From: Treponemataceae bacterium | GTDB taxonomy: Bacteria; Spirochaetota; Spirochaetia; Treponematales; Treponemataceae | Assembly (NCBI GenBank): GCA_024680915.1 | Contig: JAILBN010000037.1 | Coordinates: 1 to 34,221 of the forward strand | Direction of reading: 5' to 3' | DNA length: 34,221 nt | In this document: piece after piece, positions 22,682 through 30,302 of the stretch | Numbering within the stretch: position 1 is the stretch's first letter | How the letters are laid out: each line of letters begins with the position of its first letter | The notes under the pieces: generated by a model | Seen by the model: only the letters and a program-made list of their open reading frames with translations | The model's database searches: none | Told to the model about the DNA's origin: nothing | Translations under genes and position numbers: made by a program

Positions 22682-23209
22682 ATGGATTTTATATCTCTTG
22701 CCCTTAAAATCATCTCTCTGGCTGCGATAGTGCTTTTGACTGCCACAATGCCCCTCCGCTCAAAAAAACTCAATACAAAGCTTGGCAGATGCCTGCTCCC
22801 TTTGGCAAAGAAAAGAAGTCTTTTTTTCATCGTCATACTTGTCCTGGCACCTCTTATAATTGTCTTCCAGTGGTTCAGGGTATTCGCCTTATATATACAG
22901 GTCATTCTCTGCCTTTCTGCGGTACTGGCTGTGGAGCTTGCAGTCCGGGACAAGCTTCTGGGCTCAAAATGCGGAGTCTACGAGAATGCCATAATCGCTG
23001 ACGGAAGGCTCCTTATGAGAAGCGATATACGGGCCTTTCCCACCCTGGAATACGAGGACGAAAGCGAGGCCTTCAACGGTGAGAACGGAGATTTATACAG
23101 AAAAGCCCTGCAGATAGTAACAGAGAAAAACGGCGTCATTTTCGTAGGCTTCTCCTCAGAGGAAGAAAGAAACAGCGCAGTTGAGATAATGAAGGACTGG
23201 GTAAAATAA
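22682..23209 (+). CDS. Small membrane protein of unknown function
   Basis: The family is not recognised. The 175-aa product has an N-terminal hydrophobic helix (ISLALKIISLAAIVLLTATM, residues ~4-23), a basic loop (RSKKLNTKLGR), and a hairpin of two helices (~47-65 and 67-87). A soluble C-terminal domain of about 85 residues follows, with a mixed alpha/beta pattern (LQIVTEKNGVIFVGFSSEEE). The positive-inside rule puts the basic loop and probably the C-terminal domain in the cytoplasm. It stands alone between the divergent ACT gene and the minus-strand tRNA-Cys. No function is proposed. Confidence 0.6.
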   Translation: MDFISLALKIISLAAIVLLTATMPLRSKKLNTKLGRCLLPLAKKRSLFFIVILVLAPLIIVFQWFRVFALYIQVILCLSAVLAVELAVRDKLLGSKCGVYENAIIADGRLLMRSDIRAFPTLEYEDESEAFNGENGDLYRKALQIVTEKNGVIFVGFSSEEERNSAVEIMKDWVK

Positions 23210-23384
23210 AGATCCTCGGCACAGACTCGCAGCGAAGCTTCAAGCAACTTTCGAGCTTCGTTCTGCTAAGGCCCTGCCCGTGGGTGGGCTATTCTTGTGC
23301 GGACTATTTTTGTGCGGGCTGATCGAACTGCTGTGGGGCGAACACGAACTCGCGAACTGCTTAAAAGGCAGTCACGCTCCGTGC

Positions 23385-23413
23385 AAAAAAAAACCGACTC
23401 ACTTGAGCCGGTT
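23385..23413 (-). terminator. Intrinsic terminator of tRNA-Cys
   Basis: On the minus strand AACCGGCTC and GAGTCGGTT pair with one mismatch-like G-U around AAGT, followed by a run of nine T. It starts 4 nt after the tRNA 3' end. Confidence 0.85.
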
Positions 23414-23417
23414 ATAA

Positions 23418-23489
23418 AGGCACCAATCAGAATCGAACTGATGCATAACGGTTTTGCAGACCGCTCCCTTACCGCTTGGGTATGGTGCC
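23418..23489 (-). tRNA. tRNA-Cys (anticodon GCA)
   Basis: The 72-nt minus-strand sequence folds into a full cloverleaf: acceptor GGCACCA with TGGTGCC, D-arm CCC/GGG, anticodon stem GCGGT/ACCGT with loop CTGCAAA (anticodon GCA), and T-arm ATCAG/CTGAT with loop TTCGATT. The discriminator base is U, as is conserved for tRNA-Cys. CCA is not encoded (TTT follows), so it must be added by the CCA enzyme. It has its own promoter and terminator and no neighbouring tRNA. Confidence 0.97.
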
Positions 23490-23501
23490 ATAACGCTGAC
23501 T

Positions 23502-23530
23502 AATATAACAAAAATAAAAAGCTTTGTCTA
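23502..23530 (-). promoter_or_regulatory. tRNA-Cys promoter
   Basis: On the minus strand TAGACA (23525-23530), 17 nt, TATATT (23502-23507), ending 12 nt before the mature tRNA 5' end. Confidence 0.7.
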
Positions 23531-23608
23531 TAGACTGGTAATCTGAATGATAAATAAATACTTTTTTCAATAAAAAATAACTTCAAAAACTCAAAATTTT
23601 CAATATAC

Positions 23609-23614
23609 TATAAT
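23609..23614 (+). promoter_or_regulatory. -10 box of the GH3 lipoprotein gene
   Basis: A perfect TATAAT with a poor -35. The leader would be about 22 nt and contains AAGGA 12 nt before the ATG at 23644, so this gene is not leaderless. Confidence 0.5.
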
Positions 23615-23643
23615 TATCTTTAAGCGAAGGAATAACTGTCTCT

Positions 23644-24804
23644 ATGAAAAAGCATTACAACCTCATTTTTATCTTAATCTGCTTTATGGCTGTACTCATA
23701 ACATCATGTCAGAGCACCCGGACACCTCAAGAAATCGCTGAAGAAGTCCCTTTCGAAAAAAAGCTGGAAGACATGACACTGAATGAAAAAGTAGGCCAAA
23801 TGTTCTTTATAAGGCCAGAATCATTGGATCCTTCCATCCCCTGGGAGGAAATGACCAGCATAAAGCTGCAGGAAGTCACCGATGATATGCGTGCCTTGAA
23901 CAGTCTTTATCCAGTGGGTGGTGTTATCCTTTTCGGTCACAATATAAATGATGAAGCCCAGCTTGAATCCTTTGTGAGCGATATAAAGAAGCTGAAGGGT
24001 TCTCCCCTGCTGGCCGTAGATGAAGAAGGCGGCCGGGTGGCCCGCATTGCCAGAAACAGCAATTTCAATGTTCCGAAAATTGGCAGCATGGCCTCTGTAG
24101 CTGAGAAAGGAGACCCTCAAGAAGCCTACAACGCAGGCTTTACAATCGGAAGCTACCTGAAAAAATACGGCTTCGACGTTGACTTCGCCCCGGTAGCAGA
24201 CGTCAACACTAATCCGGACAACATCGTCATAGGAGACCGTGCTTTCTCCGATGACCCGGAGACAGCCGCACCTCTTGTGGCGAATTATGTGAAGGGCTTA
24301 AAAGACTCCGGTATCATAGCTACTCTCAAGCATTTCCCAGGACACGGTGACACCCATGCCGACACCCACTTCGGTTATGCCGCCACAAACAAAAGCTGGG
24401 AAGAAATGCTCAACTGCGAGATGATTCCCTTCAAAGCAGGAATCGATGCAGGCGCAATGCTGATAATGACGGCTCATATAGCGGCACCTGAGGTCACAGG
24501 CTCGGATCTGCCTTCAACCCTCTCTCCTGTCATACTGCAGGAAAAGCTCCGCGGAGAACTGGGCTACCAAGGAATTATCATAGCTGACGCAATGGAGATG
24601 GGGGCTATAACCAATCAGTTCAGCAACACAGAAGCTGCACTCAAGGCCATTGAGGCAGGTGTGGATATTCTGCTTTGTCCGAAGGACTTCATAGAAGCCT
24701 TTGAGGCAGTCGTGGATGCAGTCCAGACAGGCAGGATTCCAGAATCCCGTATTGATGAGAGCGTAGAGAGGATTCTTGCTCTTAAGAAAAGCCTCGAAAA
24801 ATAA
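23644..24804 (+). CDS. GH3 glycoside hydrolase lipoprotein, NagZ-like beta-N-acetylhexosaminidase
   Basis: The 386-aa protein is a one-domain GH3 hydrolase of the NagZ type, which removes N-acetylglucosamine from peptidoglycan fragments. It shows the NagZ loop KHFPGHGDTHADTHFGY carrying the His-Asp acid/base dyad, the AVDEEGGRVAR strand, and the nucleophile D315 in IIADAMEM. The N-terminus is a lipoprotein signal (hydrophobic stretch ending LITSC), so it is anchored in the periplasm or on the surface rather than cytoplasmic as in E. coli NagZ. Length fits the family. A second, larger NagZ-like enzyme is encoded two genes downstream, which suggests division of labour in cell-wall or glycan turnover. 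Confidence 0.88.
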   Translation: MKKHYNLIFILICFMAVLITSCQSTRTPQEIAEEVPFEKKLEDMTLNEKVGQMFFIRPESLDPSIPWEEMTSIKLQEVTDDMRALNSLYPVGGVILFGHNINDEAQLESFVSDIKKLKGSPLLAVDEEGGRVARIARNSNFNVPKIGSMASVAEKGDPQEAYNAGFTIGSYLKKYGFDVDFAPVADVNTNPDNIVIGDRAFSDDPETAAPLVANYVKGLKDSGIIATLKHFPGHGDTHADTHFGYAATNKSWEEMLNCEMIPFKAGIDAGAMLIMTAHIAAPEVTGSDLPSTLSPVILQEKLRGELGYQGIIIADAMEMGAITNQFSNTEAALKAIEAGVDILLCPKDFIEAFEAVVDAVQTGRIPESRIDESVERILALKKSLEK

Positions 24805-24865
24805 CAAGAGTCTATATACATGGAATTTCTTCCGTGGAAGTATTCTCATTGTGTAATTATTTATG

Positions 24866-24894
24866 TAGCAAAAGGCGTGAAAAGCGTGTAGAAT
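24866..24894 (+). promoter_or_regulatory. Promoter of the thioredoxin reductase gene (leaderless geometry)
   Basis: TAGCAA (24866-24871), 17 nt, TAGAAT (24889-24894). The -10 ends exactly 6 nt before the ATG at 24901 and no Shine-Dalgarno site is present. The junction reads almost the same as that of the gene at 22682 (TAGGAT-ATTCCC-ATGGA against TAGAAT-ATTTCC-ATGGA). Confidence 0.6.
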
Positions 24895-24900
24895 ATTTCC

Positions 24901-25836
24901 ATGGAAACTAATTCTTTCGACATGATAATTCTGGGAGCGGGTCCTGCCGGTCTTTCAGCCGCGCAGTACGCCGCCAGAGGTGCACTTAAAGTGCTTGTGA
25001 TAGAGAACGGGGCATCAAGCCAAGCCTTCAACATCAACAAACTGGAAAACTATCCGGGCGTATTCCCGCCTGTATCGGGACCAGATTTCATCGATGCCAT
25101 GAAGGAGCAGGCCACATCCTTCGGAGCTTCCTTCCGAATACTGACGATAAACTCAATAGATAAGATAGGAAACTCTTTCACGCTTAAATCAGATTCAGAA
25201 ACATTCAAAGCTAGTACTGTCGTAATAGCCACCGGTGCAGAGCACCGCATGCTGGGAATCCCCGGAGAGACAGAGCTTGCCGGCAGAGGAGTCTCCTACT
25301 GTGCCACCTGCGACGGTCCTTTTTTCAGGAATAAGCGCATAATCGTAATAGGCGGAGGAGATGCCGCCTGCGATGAGGCGGGCTATCTCTCCACACTCAG
25401 CAAGGATGTGACAATAATCCACAGGAAGGGAAGCTTCCGCGCCCAGAAAGCCGTAGCAGAAAGAATCCTGGCCAATGACGGCATAAAGAAAATCTTCAAC
25501 ACAGTAGTCAAAGAAATAAAAGGCAGCACAAAGGTCGAATCTGTAATCGTGGAGAACACCCAGACCGGGGAGATCTCAGAGATAGGAGCAGACGGTGTTT
25601 TCATCTTCGTGGGTATGATTCCCCGTTCAGACCTGGTGGACATGCTTCCCAAGGATCCTGCCGGCTATATCATTACCAACGAAAGGATGGAGACTCCCGT
25701 AAAGGGACTTTACTGCGCCGGTGATATACGATCCAAGAGCTTCAGGCAGGTGGTGACTGCAACAGCTGACGGAGCTATAGCAGCAGACAGCGCAGGCCAG
25801 TACATACGCGAGATGAGGGGAGAAGTATACAAATAA
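24901..25836 (+). CDS. trxB: Thioredoxin reductase
   Basis: This 311-aa FAD/NADPH flavoenzyme reduces thioredoxin. It shows the FAD-binding GAGPAGLSA near residue 12, the redox-active CATC motif (C134 and C137), the NADPH-binding IGGGDAACDEA, and the C-terminal FAD motif GLYCAGDIR. Length and motif order are those of the low-molecular-weight bacterial type. No thioredoxin gene is next to it. It is followed after 1 nt by the second GH3 gene, so the two are probably co-transcribed although functionally unrelated. Confidence 0.93.
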   Translation: METNSFDMIILGAGPAGLSAAQYAARGALKVLVIENGASSQAFNINKLENYPGVFPPVSGPDFIDAMKEQATSFGASFRILTINSIDKIGNSFTLKSDSETFKASTVVIATGAEHRMLGIPGETELAGRGVSYCATCDGPFFRNKRIIVIGGGDAACDEAGYLSTLSKDVTIIHRKGSFRAQKAVAERILANDGIKKIFNTVVKEIKGSTKVESVIVENTQTGEISEIGADGVFIFVGMIPRSDLVDMLPKDPAGYIITNERMETPVKGLYCAGDIRSKSFRQVVTATADGAIAADSAGQYIREMRGEVYK

Positions 25837-25837
25837 A

Positions 25838-27607
25838 ATGCGCTTTCCTTCAAAGCCTTGCGACAAAAAGTCACGAACGACATATCCTGTGAAATTTCCC
25901 TTGATAGTGCTTCTGCTTTGTGTCCTATGCCACTCCGGTTTAGGGGCACAAAGCCAGACCCCTGTGTACAGTGACGGATACCCTGCCGACCTTAATTTCT
26001 GGAGCGATTATCCCGATGATGAGCTGGCAAAAGCCCTCATAGGACGGATGACGGACGAAGAGATTTTGTCTCAGATACTCATGTTCGGCTGGTCAGGGGC
26101 AGAGCCTACAAAGACACTGTACAGATGGATATCAGAACGGGGACTGGGGAGCGTAAAGCTTTACGGATGGAATACAGACAACATATACAATGTCGTAGAT
26201 TCTGTCACATCACTACAACAAAAATCAGTTGAATGTCGCTTCAAGATTCCTCTTTTCGTCGCTACGGACCAAGAAGGCGGCTGGATCCGGCATATAAAGG
26301 GAGAAACCAGCGACACTCCGGGAAATCTTGCCATAGGCGCATCAGGATATCCCTATGATGCCTATTATTCCGGCTACTATATCGGCAGGGAGCTAAACGC
26401 GCTGGGCATCAACATGAATTTCGCCCCCACCATCGATATATTTTCTTCACTGGAATCTACAGCCATAGGACCAAGGTCTTTCGGGGATAACCCAGAATAT
26501 GTCGGCATACTGGGTGTCGCCTTTTCTCAGGGCCTGCTTGATGCAGGAGTAATCCCAACGGCCAAGCATTTTCCAGGACACGGAGACACGAACGCGGACT
26601 CCCATGGAAAGCTCCCTGTAATAAACATCTCAAAAGAAACCTTCTACAACAGAGAGCTGGTACCCTTCAAGGCCATAATAAAAGCAGGCTTCCCAGCCAT
26701 CATGAGCGGACATCTGTGCTTTCCTCAGATCGAACCGGACGGTACTCCAGCCTCCCTCTCAAAGCACTATATAACTGATATATTACGCAACGAACTCGGC
26801 TACGACGGTCTGGTCATAACGGATGACATGATGATGAACGGAGCCACCGTTTTCGCTGGCGGAGTCTCTTTGGCAGTACGTATGGCTATAAAGGCAGGTA
26901 ACGATGTAATCATCTTCTCAGATACACCTGAAATGAACGATGCTATCTGGAGGAACAACTACCCCATGATGCAATCGGATGAAGATTTCAGGGAATGCGT
27001 TATAAAAGCCGCTACAAGGATATTGAAAACAAAAATGGCTTATTTCAAATCAGAAAATGCGGCCCCCATTTTTCCAGATTCCTCGGATTTAGAAAAACGC
27101 ATTCCTGATCCAGACGGCACAGTTTTTTTCCTTGAGCAGGCATGCCGATCTATAAGCCTTTACAAGGGAGATACTTTCCCCCTTACAAAAGACGAAGCCC
27201 AAAATGAGAAAGTACTGATAGCAGGCCCCTTCACTACCTACCAGAACGAACTAAAAAAACGCTATGACAAGGCAGACATCTTCTACTACAGATACACGAT
27301 GGACGCAGACCAGCAGCTTTATTATTCCAACGAAATAGTAAAAAAGGCAGATAAATACGACACAATAATACTCCTGGTCGGTAACGAAGAAACGGCAAAA
27401 TTAGCGACTTCTCTAAAAAACAGCGGGAAAAAAATCATAATAATATCCATTCTTTCTCCGAATTTCGTAATAAACATGGACTGGGCAGATACTATAATAT
27501 TTGCATACAGTTATTCTGATTATTCATTCAAAGCGGCAGCCTCTGTCCTTTCGGGAGAAATACCTGTATACGGACACCTTCCCCTCTCTCTGACGAATCA
27601 AGAATAA
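25838..27607 (+). CDS. Exported GH3 glycoside hydrolase with extra C-terminal domain
   Basis: The 589-aa protein has a signal peptide (VKFPLIVLLLCVLCHSGLGA after a basic start), then a GH3 catalytic domain (~45-390). The NagZ loop KHFPGHGDTNADSHGKLP and a nucleophile region LVITDDMMMNG are present. A second domain of ~180 residues follows (VLIAGPFTTYQNELKKRYDK, YDTIILLVGNEETAKL), resembling the alpha/beta second domain of larger GH3 enzymes. This matches two-domain exported beta-N-acetylhexosaminidases. Substrate specificity is not certain. It starts 1 nt after trxB. TATACA also lies exactly 6 nt before its ATG inside the trxB 3' end, so an additional leaderless start is conceivable. Confidence 0.85.
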   Translation: MRFPSKPCDKKSRTTYPVKFPLIVLLLCVLCHSGLGAQSQTPVYSDGYPADLNFWSDYPDDELAKALIGRMTDEEILSQILMFGWSGAEPTKTLYRWISERGLGSVKLYGWNTDNIYNVVDSVTSLQQKSVECRFKIPLFVATDQEGGWIRHIKGETSDTPGNLAIGASGYPYDAYYSGYYIGRELNALGINMNFAPTIDIFSSLESTAIGPRSFGDNPEYVGILGVAFSQGLLDAGVIPTAKHFPGHGDTNADSHGKLPVINISKETFYNRELVPFKAIIKAGFPAIMSGHLCFPQIEPDGTPASLSKHYITDILRNELGYDGLVITDDMMMNGATVFAGGVSLAVRMAIKAGNDVIIFSDTPEMNDAIWRNNYPMMQSDEDFRECVIKAATRILKTKMAYFKSENAAPIFPDSSDLEKRIPDPDGTVFFLEQACRSISLYKGDTFPLTKDEAQNEKVLIAGPFTTYQNELKKRYDKADIFYYRYTMDADQQLYYSNEIVKKADKYDTIILLVGNEETAKLATSLKNSGKKIIIISILSPNFVINMDWADTIIFAYSYSDYSFKAAASVLSGEIPVYGHLPLSLTNQE

Positions 27608-27619
27608 AGGATTCCTTTT

Positions 27620-28492
27620 ATGCTGCAGATGACAGAACTTGATGAAGACTCTCTTTCAGAAGCCTCCCGTTTCATAACACAGGAGGAAGAGGATAATATC
27701 ACATTATCCAGTCTTTTTCATAAGGACGGCAATTGTAAGTTGCCCTCAGCAGCTCAATACAAGCTTTTCATATTCAGGGATTCCACCCAAGGCTACATGA
27801 AGGGGATGCTCTCCTTCTCCCATTCAGGCAACATCCTTCACTGCCTGAAATTCAAGGACGACACTGAGAAAGAAGAATTCAAGAAGCTTTTAGCCCATGA
27901 GCTTCCCCTGGACCACATTTTCTGCATATTGGGAGAGAAAAATGGCTGCGACTTGATAGCATCGGCAATAAAAAGGAAATACAAGGAAATACGAAGCTAT
28001 ACCCTTATGCATTTTGACGAAAAAGCAGATAAACTGGCCCCTCCACAAGGCTTTTCCTTGAAACAGTGCGGAGTACAGGACCTTGAAGCCTTATGTCCCT
28101 TACAAAAGAGCTATGAAAGGGATGAAGTGCTGCTTAATCCCGATGATTTTGAGGAAACCGCAAGCCGGCTTAATTTGAGGAAAAACCTAAGGGAACAGAT
28201 AATCTATTCTCTTCTCAGGCAGGAATATTCCCAAAAAAAACCGGAACCAGTAGCAAAAGCAGGAACAAATGCCTGTGGCCTTAACTGGTGCCAGCTGGGA
28301 GGAATATATACTGTTCCCCGCTACAGGGGGTTAGGCTGTGCTGCTTACCTTGCCCAAGTCCTCGCACTGACAATAGCCCAGTCAGGTAAAAAAACGGCCC
28401 TCTTCGTCAAGGATAAGAATATTCCTGCCCAGAAAGCCTATATAAAGGCTGGCTTTATAAAAGACAAGGCCTTCGAGATAATCTATTATTGA
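27620..28492 (+). CDS. GNAT-family N-acetyltransferase
   Basis: The C-terminal ~90 residues of this 290-aa protein form a GNAT acetyl-CoA-binding domain: the strand WCQLGGIYTVPRYRGLGCAA contains the (R)-x-x-G-x-G/A pyrophosphate loop, followed by AYLAQVLALTIAQSGKKTAL and the NIPAQKAYIKAGF motif. The N-terminal ~190 residues have a weaker alpha/beta pattern and may be a diverged second GNAT-like domain. Substrate is unknown. It follows the GH3 gene by 12 nt with AAAGGA before the ATG, so it ends a trxB-GH3-GNAT operon. Confidence 0.78.
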   Translation: MLQMTELDEDSLSEASRFITQEEEDNITLSSLFHKDGNCKLPSAAQYKLFIFRDSTQGYMKGMLSFSHSGNILHCLKFKDDTEKEEFKKLLAHELPLDHIFCILGEKNGCDLIASAIKRKYKEIRSYTLMHFDEKADKLAPPQGFSLKQCGVQDLEALCPLQKSYERDEVLLNPDDFEETASRLNLRKNLREQIIYSLLRQEYSQKKPEPVAKAGTNACGLNWCQLGGIYTVPRYRGLGCAAYLAQVLALTIAQSGKKTALFVKDKNIPAQKAYIKAGFIKDKAFEIIYY

Positions 28493-28513
28493 CGATTTTT
28501 TTCTCTACTGTTA

Positions 28514-28602
28514 AACTTAAGTTAAATAATACTTAACCAATTTCAAAATTTGTTAAATTTTGGAATTGGTTCCCAAAAACCATTTTCACTGCGGTTTTTA
28601 GG
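28514..28602 (+). promoter_or_regulatory. Hairpin-rich leader region upstream of putP
   Basis: The region holds a 10-bp palindrome AACTTAAGTT (28514-28523). It is followed by a 17-bp stem (left arm 28535-28551, right arm 28555-28571, 3-nt loop, one G-U pair), and then a second hairpin with AAAAACC (28575-28581) pairing GGTTTTT (28593-28599). The second hairpin ends about 20 nt before the TTG start, just ahead of AGGAG. No T-tract follows the long stem, so it is not a plain terminator. It could be an operator or a regulatory mRNA structure. It does not match a riboswitch class known to me. Confidence 0.5.
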
Positions 28603-28621
28603 ATACTAAAAGGAGATAACG

Positions 28622-30148
28622 TTGAATTCAAAAATGATTTCTCAAATCGCTGCTTTCGTCCTTTATCTTGGTCTTATGGTAGTCATAGGTCTTAGAAGTG
28701 CACGAAAAAACAACAGCGCCTCAGATTTTTTTCTTGGCGGACGTAAAATGGGTCCCTGGGTCACGGCTCTCAGCGCAGAGGCCTCAGACTCATCAGCATG
28801 GCTTCTTATGGGACTTCCCGGACTCTGCTATTTAGGCGGTTTCAAAGAAACCTTCTGGACAGCCATAGGTCTTATTGTAGGTACCTACCTGGCCTGGCTC
28901 ATAATCGCAAAGCCCCTTCGCAAATGCTCCATCACCTTCAACAACTCAATCACCATTCCTGAATTCCTTACCAACAGGTTCAAGGACAAGTCTAAGGTTC
29001 TTTCAATTGTATCCGTTATCTTCATCGTTCTTTTCTTCACTATTTATACAGCATCAGGTTTCGTAGCCTGCGCCAAGCTTTTCAACTCTGTATTCGGCCT
29101 GAACTACTACATCGGACTCCTTATAGGCATGATAATTATCCTTTCCTATACGATAATGGGCGGATATCTTGCTGTATGTACCACGGACTTTTTACAGGGT
29201 TCCCTGATTTTCATAGCCTTTGTCATTTCAACCGTAATAATCATGTTCTCTCTTGGCGGCCCCTCAGAAGCAGTGCAGAAGGTTTCTGAGTTCTCTCAAA
29301 GTGCACTGAAGGGTGACTTCGGAGAGAAAATGCTGGCTTCCTTCACAGCCAACCAGAACTTCAGCGTAAAATCAGCGATCTCCGCATTCGCCTGGTGTCT
29401 CGGTTACTTCGGAATGCCCCATATCATCATACGCTTCATGGGTATACGCTCCAACAAGGAGATAAAGAAGGCACGCCGCGTCGGTATAACATGGATGATA
29501 ATCTCCTACATCGGAACTTTTGCCATCGGAACCCTTGGTACAGCTTACCTTGCCAGCAAGGGAATCATTCTGGACGGCATAAGCGGAGACGCAGAGACAG
29601 TATTCAGCGTAACCATGGTCAATTTGTATCCAGCCTTCATCGGCGGTATTTTCCTGTGCGGAATCCTTGCCGCCGCAATGTCCACGGCAGACAGCCAGCT
29701 GCTTGCCGCCTCTTCCGCTGTAGGTCAGGATATTTTCAAGAACATCATAAAGAAGGATGCGGATGATAAAACCGTTCTTCTTGTAAGCCGCATCACAGTC
29801 CTTGTTATTGCAGCCATAGCCTTCCTTCTTTCCCTTGACCCCAACAGCTCCATCTTCGGTCTTGTCTCCTATGCATGGGCAGGCTTCGGTGGAACCTTCG
29901 GGCCACTTATCCTCATAGCCCTCTTCTGGAAGGGAGCCACAAACAAGGGTGCAATAGCAGGCCTTATCTGCGGTGGTATAACCGTAGTTCTCTGGCACAA
30001 CCTCTCCGGCGGAATCTTCGACCTTTACGAGATTCTCCCGGCCTTCATCATTTGTCTCGTGGTAACGATCGTAGTATCTCTTCTGGATAAGAAAAAAGAT
30101 CCAGAGATGCTCAAGCTTTTCGACCAATACAAAGCAATGGAAGACTAA
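28622..30148 (+). CDS. putP: Sodium/proline symporter PutP
   Basis: This 508-aa protein is a sodium:solute symporter family member of the PutP type, importing L-proline with Na+. It has about thirteen membrane helices and the PutP signature ALSAEASDSSAWLLMGLPG near residue 55, where the sodium- and substrate-binding serines lie. Also present are the TIPEFLTNRFKDKSKVLSI loop and the helix AAAMSTADSQLLAASSA typical of the family. The start is a TTG at 28622: AGGAG lies 6 nt before it, while the next ATG (28634) would be too far. It is followed by a strong terminator and preceded by an unusual structured leader. Confidence 0.92.
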   Translation: MNSKMISQIAAFVLYLGLMVVIGLRSARKNNSASDFFLGGRKMGPWVTALSAEASDSSAWLLMGLPGLCYLGGFKETFWTAIGLIVGTYLAWLIIAKPLRKCSITFNNSITIPEFLTNRFKDKSKVLSIVSVIFIVLFFTIYTASGFVACAKLFNSVFGLNYYIGLLIGMIIILSYTIMGGYLAVCTTDFLQGSLIFIAFVISTVIIMFSLGGPSEAVQKVSEFSQSALKGDFGEKMLASFTANQNFSVKSAISAFAWCLGYFGMPHIIIRFMGIRSNKEIKKARRVGITWMIISYIGTFAIGTLGTAYLASKGIILDGISGDAETVFSVTMVNLYPAFIGGIFLCGILAAAMSTADSQLLAASSAVGQDIFKNIIKKDADDKTVLLVSRITVLVIAAIAFLLSLDPNSSIFGLVSYAWAGFGGTFGPLILIALFWKGATNKGAIAGLICGGITVVLWHNLSGGIFDLYEILPAFIICLVVTIVVSLLDKKKDPEMLKLFDQYKAMED

Positions 30149-30154
30149 GCTTAG

Positions 30155-30223
30155 CTGGCCTTTCGCGCGGGCTTGCTCCTTTGCGAAAGCTTAATTTCCA
30201 GCGAGGGCTTGCTTTCCCGCGAC
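30155..30223. repeat. GC-rich repeat after putP
   Basis: GCG(C/A)GGGCTTGCT occurs twice (near 30168 and 30201) with related TTTCGCG / CCCGCGAC flanks in a gap otherwise free of genes. It is another short, locus-specific GC-rich tandem element. Confidence 0.4.
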
Positions 30224-30227
30224 TTTC

Positions 30228-30270
30228 AAAATCCCTGTTCACCATTTTCTGGTAAGCAGGGATTTTTTTT
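30228..30270 (+). terminator. Intrinsic terminator of putP
   Basis: AAAATCCCTG (30228-30237) pairs with CAGGGATTTT (30257-30266), with an inner ACCA/TGGT pairing, followed by T8 overall. The T-run runs straight into the -35 region of the next promoter. Confidence 0.9.
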
Positions 30271-30296
30271 ACCATATGGATTTTCTGTGCTATACT
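30268..30296 (+). promoter_or_regulatory. Promoter of the large GH3 gene (leaderless geometry)
   Basis: TTTACC (30268-30273), 17 nt, TATACT (30291-30296) with an extended TG one base upstream. The -10 ends exactly 6 nt before the ATG at 30303. The -35 overlaps the end of the putP terminator. Confidence 0.65.
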
Positions 30297-30302
30297 GTCA
30301 AA

